64,000 nt of DNA from Sphingomonas sanguinis (GCF_019297835.1 NZ_CP079203.1:1461001-1525000), one strand, 5' to 3'. Counted from the first letter of the stretch, positions 31,418 to 40,587 are shown. Notes: generated by a model not told the origin, from the letters alone. A program made the numbers and translations.

Positions 31418-32619
31418 TACCGCCTGTGCCTCCACTGTAGGACGGATTGTCCCTTATCGCTCACCTGAAGGAATTCACGGCCCGATGACTGGACTGCTTG
31501 TCGTACCCCGGTACTAGGATGTCCGTAGCCATTCGGTCCCGCAGCCGCGACGCACTGCGTCATGTTCGGCATCGTTGCAGGAAGCGACGGGTGAAAGTTA
31601 TGATGGGATCCGTGATGCGGCAATGCGAACACGTTTACCTGATCGAGAACGCTGCGATAGTGGTGGATCATCGCTTCTCTTCGACGCACGCCGTTCAGAT
31701 GCATGTCGCCCGTTCCTAGCCAGCCGACTGCTCGACCGGACCCGTCACGCCACCAGCCGGGGGGATGGAGACACTCCCCTCCCCATGAACCAGAATTTGA
31801 TGGCCCCGCGTATAAGGCCATCGAGACCAAGTTGTGGTCCGAATAGATTAAATCATAGCATTCTTTGACCTTAGCCCGAGTTTGTGGATCGTTGAGCATC
31901 GATTTCAGTCGTGAACGGTATTTCGGACCGAATCTACGGAACATCGCCCTCTTGAAAGCATAGAGTTTCGCGTCTGCGGGTCGATGAGCATAGGGCAGCA
32001 ACAGCCAGTCGATCATGCCAGTGGCTGCGCGCAAGTGCAGCGATGCCATCAGATCGAGCCGTTGAACGGCTGGCCCAGACTTGCCCGTAGCGCCTCGATC
32101 AAACGACGAACCGGATACCTCAACACGGCTCCACCATTTTGCCTGAATCTCCCCCTCGCCGCCGCCATCCGAGGTCGGAAATTCAGGTCCTCCGCCCTCG
32201 TCTCCATCATCGTCATCGCGGGGCGTTATGTAGGTCACGCGCTCAACACCCCGCGCGGCGAACCAGCCGTCAATGTCCCCAAGGAACGTCAGGAATGCGC
32301 CGGAAAGCGCGCCTGCCGCATCATCATGCGCGGCGGCGATCAGCCGGTCGAGATCGTTGAGATAAGGAAGAACGACTTCCTTCACCGGCGCAGCCATCAG
32401 CAACCGATCGACGCCATTTACGTAATCGCTGTCGAGGTGCGACAGGAACAGGCAACCAATCTCCCCGCGCGCGGAGACGATAGCGATTTCCCTGTTCAAG
32501 GCCTCAGTGTGGTTGGACCCACAATCATAGACCCAGTGAAATCGACCACCGGGGATCTCAAGCAAGCCGCTCGTCATCCCGCCTTGGCCGACCGGGTGTT
32601 GCGTGAGTACGACTTCCAT
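31417..32619 (-). CDS. Metallo-beta-lactamase-fold hydrolase
   Basis: 400 residues. ComEC-like MBL core: LFLSHLDSDYVNGVDRLL (H61, D63, D65), later VGWLGTGDMHLNG and FALPHHGSHHNFHPSL. The usual HxHxDH is HxDxDY, with Tyr at the last position, so metal binding may differ. A charged insert (DDDDGDEGGG) lies in the middle. Related proteins occur as single-strand or nucleotide hydrolases in defence loci. The start overlaps the preceding stop by one base (TGATG) and the stop overlaps the next ATG. Confidence 0.78.
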   Translation of the reverse strand: MEVVLTQHPVGQGGMTSGLLEIPGGRFHWVYDCGSNHTEALNREIAIVSARGEIGCLFLSHLDSDYVNGVDRLLMAAPVKEVVLPYLNDLDRLIAAAHDDAAGALSGAFLTFLGDIDGWFAARGVERVTYITPRDDDDGDEGGGPEFPTSDGGGEGEIQAKWWSRVEVSGSSFDRGATGKSGPAVQRLDLMASLHLRAATGMIDWLLLPYAHRPADAKLYAFKRAMFRRFGPKYRSRLKSMLNDPQTRAKVKECYDLIYSDHNLVSMALYAGPSNSGSWGGECLHPPGWWRDGSGRAVGWLGTGDMHLNGVRRREAMIHHYRSVLDQVNVFALPHHGSHHNFHPSLPATMPNMTQCVAAAGPNGYGHPSTGVRQAVQSSGREFLQVSDKGQSVLQWRHRR

Positions 32620-33362
32620 CACCCCCCAAGCGCCTCTTCACTTTCAACCCAAGCTCTTACCTCTGCGTGTAGCGCCTCGATTTCCACAAAATGTTGGTGA
32701 TCGGCGAATGCCGAGATGTCGATCCGACTACAGAACCGTAGGTCGCATAAAGACATATAGCCTTCATGAACGAGAACCTCTCGCACCTGATCCTTCACAT
32801 CCAGATGCTCACGCTCCTCGGGATCGGCGGACCCGCACAAAAATTTGATGTAGCCTTCAACGATGATGGTTTCGCTGTGATCTTGAATTTCGCTGACGAT
32901 ACGGATGGTCTCGTGAATTTTACTGGAGAGTTCCGCCTCAGTGCTGAAAAAGATGTTGCCGTTTGAGTGCGCGGTGTCGTTCCGCTCCTTCACCAGCTTG
33001 GTATAGGTACCGATCTTGCCGTTGTCGCACTGGATGATCTTCAGGAAGCGCATCACGTTGCTTTCGTTCACGACGTGAAAGGTGAAGGGGCTGGTCGCTG
33101 CCAGCAGGTCCCGCTCCATGTCCTTGTTGAAGCCGATCAGGGCCGTGGCGAACTGGTCCGGCCTGATCTGCTTGATCTGCCAGATGTTGAAATAGACGAA
33201 GCACATGGTCAGCATGTGGTAGGCGAGAAAGGCAAACTGGTATTTTCCGCTGGCGCAATTGTCGTTGAACGCCTCCCACAGGAAGCGGACATATTCCTCC
33301 TCCTTCGCCGTGCGATAGGAAATGGGCAGAAAGTCCTCCAACTGGCCGGCCTCTTCGATCAT
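32619..33362 (-). CDS. Protein with HEPN-type RX4H motif, unknown function
   Basis: 247 residues, mostly helical. It contains KERNDTAHSNG (about residues 124-134), which fits RX4H with a polar residue after the Arg, the active-site motif of HEPN ribonucleases. Flanking helices (FNDNCASGKYQFAFLAYHMLTMCFVYFNIWQI before; SSKIHETIRIVSEIQD after) agree with a four-helix HEPN fold. The rest is unassigned. It is coupled with the fused methylase-specificity gene (ATGA overlap) and with the MBL gene. HEPN nucleases are often toxins in phage defence; the call rests on one motif. Confidence 0.5.
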   Translation of the reverse strand: MIEEAGQLEDFLPISYRTAKEEEYVRFLWEAFNDNCASGKYQFAFLAYHMLTMCFVYFNIWQIKQIRPDQFATALIGFNKDMERDLLAATSPFTFHVVNESNVMRFLKIIQCDNGKIGTYTKLVKERNDTAHSNGNIFFSTEAELSSKIHETIRIVSEIQDHSETIIVEGYIKFLCGSADPEEREHLDVKDQVREVLVHEGYMSLCDLRFCSRIDISAFADHQHFVEIEALHAEVRAWVESEEALGG

Positions 33363-35932
33363 GCCTCAGCGGCCTCCCCGGCACCGCCCCACATGCGAGC
33401 AATGGCGGCTTCGATCTTCTTTTCGAAGCGGACGATGAGCTCGCGGTTAGCCTCGACTAGCGCCTGCTCGGCTTCGATCTCGGCGATGATGAATTGCTGG
33501 ATTTCTATGGAAGGAAGAGGAATTGGCTCCTCTTCGACTACGCTTCGGGGAACCCGTTGTAGTCCACCAGTGCCCGTCATCTTGGCCGAAGCGCGTGCCC
33601 TGAAGTCTGGTGTCGTAAGCCAGTGATACAGCCAGCGGGGGATTGTCTGGTCTCCGGCGCGGACAACATAAAATTCGCTCGATCCAAAACCGATGCCACC
33701 TTCTAGACCTCTCGCAATGCCTGCCTTTCCGTTTTCAAAGCACGGCGTTACCTTGGCGACAAGAACGTCATCGTCTCGGAAGTAGGTATAGCTACCAACC
33801 ACGTCTCCAAGATGTTTAACCTCAGCCGGATGGAAGCTATCCCGGTTCTCTTGGAGCACCGCCATAGGGACAAACGACACCAAAGTTTCGCCTGGTAAAT
33901 CTTTCACATCGCTCTTTTTGGGATTTACCCGCGCCACTTCAGCAAGAGGTTTGGTTGGCCAAGCAGGATCGACGGGGATGTGGGGGCGGTATTTTTCAAG
34001 GACGGCGCGGGCACCGTCGATGACCTTCTGATAGCCCTCAATTTCTGCTACTATCTCTCGCTGTACTTCAAGCGGAGGGAGGGGGATCTCGATTTCACCG
34101 AACGTCTGCCATCCGACGCGCGGCAATTGCGCTCCCTTTATTCCTGTCAAGACCATTTGGTTGAAATGCCCATGCCGGAAAAGGTGAGCGTAAAGCCGAG
34201 CATCGGCGCTTTCTGGCTTCGCGCGAATGACGAAAATGTCTGTAGAGCAGATGCCTTCACGATCAGCGAGCCACACCTTGTTCAAATTCGGCCGAAGCTT
34301 TCCATAAAGAATGTCGCCGGGTTGGAAGCAATTCTTGAGGCTCTTGATCTCGGATGGATCAGCAATGACCGTTTCTCCAGTCAGGGTCCCGAGGTTGGAC
34401 GCGATATTCTCCAAGCCGACATAGGTGACTGGTCCAGGAAGGTTTTCCGGGAGGACGGTCTCGGCGGATTTGCTGAACGCTTCGCCAACCCTTGCGAACG
34501 GCCAAATTGAACAGCGTTCGGAGGTTTCTCGATAACGTTCGACACTGAGGTTGTATTCACCACCCTCGGCAATGCGCGCTTTCTCGATGGTGAACCCTAA
34601 GAGCGATCCGAGTGCAGTCGCGCCAGCGCCACGCGCAGCATCAAGCCAGGCGCGAAGCTCGACCTTGACCTGCGGTAACTGGCTGCCCTTCACTGCACGA
34701 CGCTGCGCACCAAGGCCAAAGCCGTCATTCTCAATCTTGAAAAAGGCGATGCTGTCGCTGGCCTTTGCTACCGCGCGGTCGAGGATCAGGATCGAGGTCT
34801 TCACACCCGAATAGGGATTGAACACACCGGCGGGCAGCGAGACGACGGCGGCGAGATACTTGTCCACCAGCATTCGACGCAGCTCACAATAGGCGCTCTG
34901 GCTCTGGAAGATGATCCCTTCGGGCACGACGATGGCGGCTCGGCCCTTCGGGTTCAGGTGCTCGGCGATATAGTCGACGAACAGCACTTCGCTCCGCTTC
35001 GACGGCACGCCGAACCGGTTGTGTGGCTTGATCCCGCCCTTTGGCGACATGAACGGCGGGTTGGCGAGGATCACGTCCGCCGTCTCGCCCCATTTGTCAT
35101 CGCTGGTCAGCGTGTCGTATTCCTCCACCCTGGGATCGGCAAAGCCGTGCAGGTAGAGGTTGACGAGGCTGAGTCGCACCATGTCGGGCGAGATGTCGTA
35201 CCCCTTGATGTTGCTGGCCAGCCGTTGGCGGTCGTCGGGTGTCAGCAGGTTTCCGGAGTAGCGCAGGGGGCTGTCGAGCGTTGCCTCGGCTGCGTCCACT
35301 TCTACGCCCGTGCCATTGCTGCCCGCGTCGGTCGAGTTTGCCTTCAAGATATGCTTGTAGCTTGAAATCAGGAACCCAGCGGTGCCGCAGGCGGGATCGA
35401 GGATCACCTCCCCCTTCTTCGGGTCGATGATCTCCACCATAAAATCGATGATGTGGCGAGGGGTGCGGAACTGGCCGGCGTCCCCCTGGCTGCCCAGCAC
35501 CGACAACAGATACTCGAAGGCATCCCCCAGCCGCTCGCTGTGATCATAGGTGAAGCCATTGATTTCACGCAGGAAGCTGCGCAGCGTTTCGGGGTCGCGG
35601 TAGGGCAGATAGGCGTTTCGAAAGATCGACCGGAACAGCTCCGGAATGCCGGGGTTCTCGACCATCTTGATGAGCGCCTCGGTATAGGTGTTGAGCATCT
35701 CCTGCCCACCCACGCCCGGCGCAACGAGCTTGGCCCAGCCATACCGCTCGTATTCACCAGCGAAGAAGCTGCGGGTGCCGCCCATCTCCTCGGACTCGAG
35801 GTCCATGTCGTCCATGAACTTGTAGATCAGGGCGATGGTGATCTGCTCGACCTGGCTCTTGGGGTCGGGCACTTTGCCCACCAGAATGTCTCGGCACGTG
35901 TTGATGCGGCGCTTGGTGTCACTGTCTAACAT
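33359..35932 (-). CDS. Type I restriction-modification methylase fused to specificity subunit (HsdM-HsdS)
   Basis: 857 residues. N-terminal half is HsdM: N12 helical domain, then the N6-adenine methylase with DPACGTAGFL (motif I, about 177-186) and NPPF (motif IV, about 291). After about residue 470 come two specificity domains, each a target-recognition unit with a helical spacer (IEIPLPPLEVQREIVAEIEGYQKVIDGA and EPIPLPSIEIQQFIIAEIEAEQALVEANRELI). One chain therefore combines modification and target recognition. Starts 10 bases after the hsdR stop. Confidence 0.92.
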   Translation of the reverse strand: MLDSDTKRRINTCRDILVGKVPDPKSQVEQITIALIYKFMDDMDLESEEMGGTRSFFAGEYERYGWAKLVAPGVGGQEMLNTYTEALIKMVENPGIPELFRSIFRNAYLPYRDPETLRSFLREINGFTYDHSERLGDAFEYLLSVLGSQGDAGQFRTPRHIIDFMVEIIDPKKGEVILDPACGTAGFLISSYKHILKANSTDAGSNGTGVEVDAAEATLDSPLRYSGNLLTPDDRQRLASNIKGYDISPDMVRLSLVNLYLHGFADPRVEEYDTLTSDDKWGETADVILANPPFMSPKGGIKPHNRFGVPSKRSEVLFVDYIAEHLNPKGRAAIVVPEGIIFQSQSAYCELRRMLVDKYLAAVVSLPAGVFNPYSGVKTSILILDRAVAKASDSIAFFKIENDGFGLGAQRRAVKGSQLPQVKVELRAWLDAARGAGATALGSLLGFTIEKARIAEGGEYNLSVERYRETSERCSIWPFARVGEAFSKSAETVLPENLPGPVTYVGLENIASNLGTLTGETVIADPSEIKSLKNCFQPGDILYGKLRPNLNKVWLADREGICSTDIFVIRAKPESADARLYAHLFRHGHFNQMVLTGIKGAQLPRVGWQTFGEIEIPLPPLEVQREIVAEIEGYQKVIDGARAVLEKYRPHIPVDPAWPTKPLAEVARVNPKKSDVKDLPGETLVSFVPMAVLQENRDSFHPAEVKHLGDVVGSYTYFRDDDVLVAKVTPCFENGKAGIARGLEGGIGFGSSEFYVVRAGDQTIPRWLYHWLTTPDFRARASAKMTGTGGLQRVPRSVVEEEPIPLPSIEIQQFIIAEIEAEQALVEANRELIVRFEKKIEAAIARMWGGAGEAAEA

Positions 35933-35942
35933 GGGGCCGCCC

Positions 35943-38477
35943 TTAAGGGAGGAAGCGGTTCAGGGCCACATAGTCCTTGATGTACTCCGGGATGCCCTTT
36001 CGCCACTCCGCCGGCACTTCCTTTAGGTCCTTCATCCCGAAGACCGGATTGACGTTCAGGTCGCTGAGCCGGCCGTCATCAATGCTTTTCCGAAGGCCCG
36101 CATCCTTGATGTAGGCGTCGAAAAAATAGCGCATTTGCGCGATCCGGTCCGCCTGCTCCGGCTTCTGGTCGAGCAGGAATTTTTGGAACTCGTCGTCGAT
36201 CAGCTCATCCCGATTTTTGAAGCGTGGAATGTGGCCGAACGCCTTTTCTACGATCTCGCGCACGGTGAGGCGGCGGTCTAACCCGGCAGCGCGGCGAAGC
36301 TTGTCGAGGGTGAAAAACTCGTCTGGCTTGTCGAACAGATGCTCGATTACCCGGCGCGTGGCTGCTTCCCAATTTTGCTGCTCAACCATGGCGGCAAGGG
36401 CCGCATCGGCACGCGCCATATCTTCAAACTTCTGAAACAGCTCGCGATCAACACGCATGCCTTCCGGCCCGATCTGCTGCTCCTTGTGGCTGGTGATGCT
36501 GTCTGGCTGCGAAGTCTCGAAGCCGCCGAAGGTAATTATTGGCGACTGAACGACAAACGCGAAAGGCTGAGCGCTGATCTTGGGCAGGGGCAACTCTTCG
36601 TTGTAGTCGAATTTCTCTTCGAAAAATTCGCAATTCGCGAAAAAGTCAAAAAGCCGAAACTCGCTCTTCTCGAGGTCGGCCATCTGCGCCTTGCGGCCTT
36701 GGTCGCGCATTTCATCGGCGAAGCGATGTTTGCGGGTGCCGCGACCCTTCATCTGTACGAAGTCAGAAGGGCTGAAGATCGGCCGCATCATTGCGAGGTT
36801 GAGGATGTCCGGGCAATCATATCCCGTCGTCATCATGCCGACAGTTACGCATACGCGCGCCTTGCTAGTGGCGTAGCTCTCGTCAAACGTGCTCCGTCCG
36901 CCAAGATTGTTGTTGGCGAACTGAACCGTCATGTTCTGGGCGGTCGGAACCTCGCTGGTTACCTGCAGCGCAAAATCGGACTGATACTTGCCCGGCCAAA
37001 GCGGGTCGGCCATATCATTCAGGATCTGCGTGATCTTTGCCGCATGATTTTGACTGACGGCGAATATGATGGCTTTTCCGAACTCGCCTGTCACGGGGTC
37101 GCGGAGACCGTGCTTCAAAAAAGTCTCGCAAAACACGTTGTTCGTGGCGTCGGCGAAGAAATTTTTCTCGAAATCGCGTCCGCCAAACGCCTCCTTCACT
37201 TCATTGCCGTTTTCGTCGGTTGTCTCTACAACGAATCCCTCGTCGGACAGTAACTGGGTAGTAATTTCGCTCCTGGCATCAATGACGTACGGATTGATGA
37301 GGAACTTGTCCCGAACCCCGTCCAGCAACGAATACCGAAATGTTGGCTCGCCGCCCTCACACCCAAAAATGCGATAAGTGTCGAGCATTATGCGCCGTTC
37401 CGTATCACGTGGGTCGCGTGGACTGGTAGGGCTTCTGGATTGCTTCAGATAATCTTTGGGCGTCGCGGTCAGGCCTAGCTTATACCCTACGAAATATTCG
37501 AAAACGGCACGAGCGTTGCCTCCGATTGACCTATGAGCCTCATCGGAGATCACCAGGTCAAAATCGGTAGGTGCAAAAAACTTGCGAAAGTTGTCGTTGA
37601 AGAGCAGCGACTGGACAGTGGTCACCACGATGTCGGCCTTTCGCCAATCGTCACGCTGATCCTTGTAGATGACGCAGGTGTAGTCGTTTCGGAGCAGACC
37701 CTTGAAGGCTTTCTCCGCCTGCACCTCCAATTCAATGCGGTCGACAAGAAACAGGACGCGGCGAGCGTTACCAGTCTTCAGGAAAAGCTTGATGATTGCC
37801 GCTGACGTAAGCGTTTTACCCGTCCCGGTCGCCATTTCGAACAGAAATCGGACTGCGCCACGCTTGGCCGCGCGTTGAACAGCGTGAACCGCATTTTTCT
37901 GGTAATCGCGAAGAAAGCGCAGCTTTGCCTTCTCGACAAAGGCGGGGCGTTCGCCTTCATTCCTCCACCCTGCTTCTGCTGCGTAGGCAGGCATCTGCGT
38001 CAGAGCAATATAATCGCGCTCCACGACCTCGCTCGCCAGACGATCGGCGTCTGGCTTGAAGGCGTGGTGATCTTTGATTTGTCCCGGGCTAGGGAATCTG
38101 GTGATGACGCTCGGATTGCCCTGCTTCAGATCCCATAGATAATGGATGTTGCCATTCGACAGGATGACGAAGCGCGCATTTTGCTCGCGCGCATAGCGCC
38201 GTGCCTGTTCTTTGCCGACGAGGGGGTTCTTGGTCTCGGACTTAGCCTCCAGTACGATCAGCGGACGACCGTCGTGATCGAGTAGCAGGAAATCAATATA
38301 GCCCTTCGACGTCGCCTCGAAGTCTTCCCCAAACTCATCGATTTCCGTTTCGGTAATCTTCGTATTGGGCTCGAGGACGATGTTTGCAGGTCCACTCAGG
38401 TCGTCAAAAAATCGCCAACCGGCCTCCTCAAGAAGCCGATTAATTTTGATCCGGGCTGTCGCCTCTTTCGCCCTCAC
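35943..38477 (-). CDS. hsdR: Type I restriction enzyme R subunit
   Basis: 844 residues, EcoEI-type. N-terminal nuclease core GYIDFLLLDHDGRPLIVLEAK (about 58-78), helicase domains with EMATGTGKT (about 213-221) and SDEAHRS (about 309-315), GLTATP, and a C-terminal EcoEI-R-like domain. It translocates DNA and cuts unmodified DNA. First gene of a five-gene operon (hsdR, hsdMS, HEPN-like, MBL, NucS-like) with gaps of at most 10 bases. Composition is less GC-rich than host genes. Confidence 0.94.
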   Translation of the reverse strand: MRAKEATARIKINRLLEEAGWRFFDDLSGPANIVLEPNTKITETEIDEFGEDFEATSKGYIDFLLLDHDGRPLIVLEAKSETKNPLVGKEQARRYAREQNARFVILSNGNIHYLWDLKQGNPSVITRFPSPGQIKDHHAFKPDADRLASEVVERDYIALTQMPAYAAEAGWRNEGERPAFVEKAKLRFLRDYQKNAVHAVQRAAKRGAVRFLFEMATGTGKTLTSAAIIKLFLKTGNARRVLFLVDRIELEVQAEKAFKGLLRNDYTCVIYKDQRDDWRKADIVVTTVQSLLFNDNFRKFFAPTDFDLVISDEAHRSIGGNARAVFEYFVGYKLGLTATPKDYLKQSRSPTSPRDPRDTERRIMLDTYRIFGCEGGEPTFRYSLLDGVRDKFLINPYVIDARSEITTQLLSDEGFVVETTDENGNEVKEAFGGRDFEKNFFADATNNVFCETFLKHGLRDPVTGEFGKAIIFAVSQNHAAKITQILNDMADPLWPGKYQSDFALQVTSEVPTAQNMTVQFANNNLGGRSTFDESYATSKARVCVTVGMMTTGYDCPDILNLAMMRPIFSPSDFVQMKGRGTRKHRFADEMRDQGRKAQMADLEKSEFRLFDFFANCEFFEEKFDYNEELPLPKISAQPFAFVVQSPIITFGGFETSQPDSITSHKEQQIGPEGMRVDRELFQKFEDMARADAALAAMVEQQNWEAATRRVIEHLFDKPDEFFTLDKLRRAAGLDRRLTVREIVEKAFGHIPRFKNRDELIDDEFQKFLLDQKPEQADRIAQMRYFFDAYIKDAGLRKSIDDGRLSDLNVNPVFGMKDLKEVPAEWRKGIPEYIKDYVALNRFLP

Positions 38478-38579
38478 CGTGCCCCCAGAGTATTATCTAC
38501 AACGATATCCTACGGCGACTTTTGTCGGGCGACAAGCAGTGAGAGGGGGCGTCCAATCGATCGAGTAAGCCAAACTTGA

Positions 38580-38846
38580 TCACCGACATTGAGATAGCGC
38601 CTTCTCCATAATCCGTTTTGCCAGCTGACCGGCGACATTTTCTTTCAGGCCATCGTCCGTCGCGTTAGAAATATCCGTCAGTCGCATCGCCAAACGCAGC
38701 AAAGCACGAAGACTGGGCGCTGCGCCCGAGCAGCGCAGATAATCATAATAGCGCGCCGAGTGTCCAAGATAATCGGTTGAAAAGGTAGCGTGCGTAGGCG
38801 CGCGGCCAGCATTCTTTAGGAATAGATAGACTTCATCGAGGATCAT
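38580..38846 (-). CDS. Small conserved-looking protein, function unknown
   Basis: 88 residues: MILDEVYLFLKNAGRAPTHATFSTDYLGHSARYYDYLRCSGAAPSLRALLRLAMRL. GGAGG lies upstream of the ATG. This pattern occurs in small proteins on alphaproteobacterial mobile elements; I cannot assign a role. It lies between hsdR and the divergent Rep-like gene; a 100-base gap separates it from hsdR, so it may have its own promoter. Confidence 0.6.
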   Translation of the reverse strand: MILDEVYLFLKNAGRAPTHATFSTDYLGHSARYYDYLRCSGAAPSLRALLRLAMRLTDISNATDDGLKENVAGQLAKRIMEKALSQCR

Positions 38847-38968
38847 GGGCCCGGCCTCCGTTACAAGCTTTTTTGTATTTATTTTCGACGCTTAGATCAG
38901 AACAGAGATGCCAGATGATAAATAAAAAATACGGGCTCTCTAACATACCCGGCCGCAAGGAGAACAAG

Positions 38969-39451
38969 ATGGCACAAGCCACATCAATAGCCCTTACAAG
39001 GGCAGAGAAATACCGGGCGGAATGCGTCCGATGGATGACTGATTTCGAGCCGAACATGTTCGTCACCTTCGCGATCAATCGCTGGGTCAGCATGGACGAG
39101 GCGCAACGAACATTCGAGGAATTTCACCAGCGGCTCGATCGCAAGCTGCTTGGCCGTTCATATTTCGACCGTCCAGACGACCGCACCGTCTATATTGCCG
39201 CCATCGAGAAGCCGGACACAAACATTCACGTCCACGCGCTATTCCGCATGACAACGGAGCAGGCTGCGCGTTTTGGAGATGTCGCACCCGGCATCTGGAC
39301 GAAACTGGTAGCGGCTGGAAACCTCGACATTCAGCCGGTCCGTCATACCGAAGGGGCGGCGCGCTATGTCACGAAGGCGTTGCGCCCTGAAACCAGCGAC
39401 CGCTTGCTGACCCCACCGCACATGGAGACGACGACAAAGATTGCTGCCTAA
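38969..39451 (+). CDS. HUH-endonuclease (rolling-circle Rep)-like protein
   Basis: 160 residues. Motif I-like FVTFAINRW (about 31-39), HUH motif in NIHVHALFRM (H87, H89), and a catalytic-Tyr region ARYVTKAL (Y133, K136). This order is that of rolling-circle replication or relaxase-like HUH enzymes that nick one strand and attach to its 5' end. Start ATG 38969 follows AAGGAG by 6 bases. In an integrative element it could drive replication of the excised circle, or be a transposase-like remnant. Family call by motif only. Confidence 0.65.
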   Translation: MAQATSIALTRAEKYRAECVRWMTDFEPNMFVTFAINRWVSMDEAQRTFEEFHQRLDRKLLGRSYFDRPDDRTVYIAAIEKPDTNIHVHALFRMTTEQAARFGDVAPGIWTKLVAAGNLDIQPVRHTEGAARYVTKALRPETSDRLLTPPHMETTTKIAA

Positions 39452-39790
39452 CGGGAGGACTGCCGCAACGCGAGGTCCACGGCTGACGAAGCCATCCTGT
39501 TCAAGCGGGTGCCGGCGACGGACCCGCAGTGATACCTATCACCAAATGATATTGAACATAAAGAAGTTCAAGGAACGATTGAAATCCAATAACGCTGGAT
39601 ATAGGTAGATTAGAAGAACGATTAAGCCACCAATAGATATTCCGTTACCAACCCCAACGGCTCAAGAACCGTGGTGATGGTGACGGAATTATTTTTGATT
39701 GAATTCCCGTATCTAGCCTCCAATCATCGGTCGCTCTTTTGATCCTCGACACTACGGCTCGATCTGTCCGAAACCAGATAGGAGCCCTCC
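39452..39790. other. AT-rich non-coding stretch after the Rep-like gene
   Basis: About 340 bases without a supportable gene, much richer in A and T than the rest of the island. It contains near-repeats GGAACGATTGAA (39574) and GAACGATTAAG (39616). A possible replication origin or regulatory region; nothing more certain can be seen. Confidence 0.4.
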
Positions 39791-40249
39791 ATGTCGATCC
39801 TCAAGTCCTTGAAGCTGGCTGCCGCTGCGCCGGCTCTTCCCTCCAACACCGAATATGGCTTTCGCGCCAAGCTGTTGGGTTGGCTCGCCGAGCAGAAGGC
39901 GATGGCGGAGGCGGAAATCAAAGGCGAGCCCTTCACCGCGACGCGGCGCGTAACGCGCACCAACGATGTCGGCGAGAAGGTTCGCGTCGAAGCGCCGCGC
40001 CATGTCCGCAAGGGGTGGTTCACCGACATCGCCGGCAAGATGTTCATGCAGGTTCGTTACGGTGCGAAGCCGATCGAACTGGCGAAGGGCATGAACGCGG
40101 TCGAGGTCCAGAACCTCGCGGCACTGCCGGCCGTGATCGGATCGATCATCGAGGCGGTGAATGCAGGGGAACTGGACACCCAACTTCAGGCGGCGATCAG
40201 CGATCGGAAGGCAAACTTCAAGCCACGCGCGAAGAAGGCCGCTGCCTGA
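39791..40249 (+). CDS. Plasmid-type conserved protein (DUF6641-like)
   Basis: 152 residues. Starts MSILKSLKLAAAAPALPSNTEYGFRAKLLGWLAEQKAMAEAEIKGEPF, followed by VRKGWFTDIAGKMFMQVRYGAKPIELAKGMNAVEVQNL and a Lys/Ala-rich end. The pattern of a short helical N-terminus and a KGWF...RYGAK...ELAKG core matches a family common on alphaproteobacterial plasmids and islands; I believe it is DUF6641. GGAG precedes the ATG. Its stop overlaps the next ATG, so it leads a three-gene mini-operon. Confidence 0.7.
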   Translation: MSILKSLKLAAAAPALPSNTEYGFRAKLLGWLAEQKAMAEAEIKGEPFTATRRVTRTNDVGEKVRVEAPRHVRKGWFTDIAGKMFMQVRYGAKPIELAKGMNAVEVQNLAALPAVIGSIIEAVNAGELDTQLQAAISDRKANFKPRAKKAAA

Positions 40250-40587
40250 TGGCGACAATCATGAGGCGGGCGGAGATTGCCCGCCTCAACGATCACTTTC
40301 GCGGCACTGGAGAGGGCGGATGGACCTTCCTGTCTGCCGGCGTCGCCGCCCTTCCGATTTCAACCAAGGATGCGATCATCCGCGCGGTGCGGCTGTTTCG
40401 CGATTTTACGCCCGATAACGATCCTTGCGGCGAACATGATTGCGCGGCCCTAACCGTCGGGAAGCATCGGATTATCTGGAAGATCGACTATCACCCTCAG
40501 GGTGGGCGCCAGGACGTCGATCTAGATGTTGCCGATCCGCGCAGCGTGCGGCGGATCATGACGATCATGTTGGCGGAGGAATATTGA
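40249..40587 (+). CDS. DUF3768 family protein
   Basis: 112 residues: IARLNDHFRGTGEGGWTFLSAGVAAL, FTPDNDPCGEHDCAALTVGKHRIIWKIDYH and DPRSVRRIMTIMLAEEY. This is the DUF3768 pattern, widespread on plasmids and integrative elements of alphaproteobacteria. Function unknown. It overlaps the gene before by 1 base and shares one base with the gene after (TGATG). Confidence 0.85.
   Translation: MATIMRRAEIARLNDHFRGTGEGGWTFLSAGVAALPISTKDAIIRAVRLFRDFTPDNDPCGEHDCAALTVGKHRIIWKIDYHPQGGRQDVDLDVADPRSVRRIMTIMLAEEY

Noticed and set aside
39452..39790. Definite replication origin
   Set aside because: AT-rich with two near-repeats only; no iteron array or nick-site hairpin could be shown.
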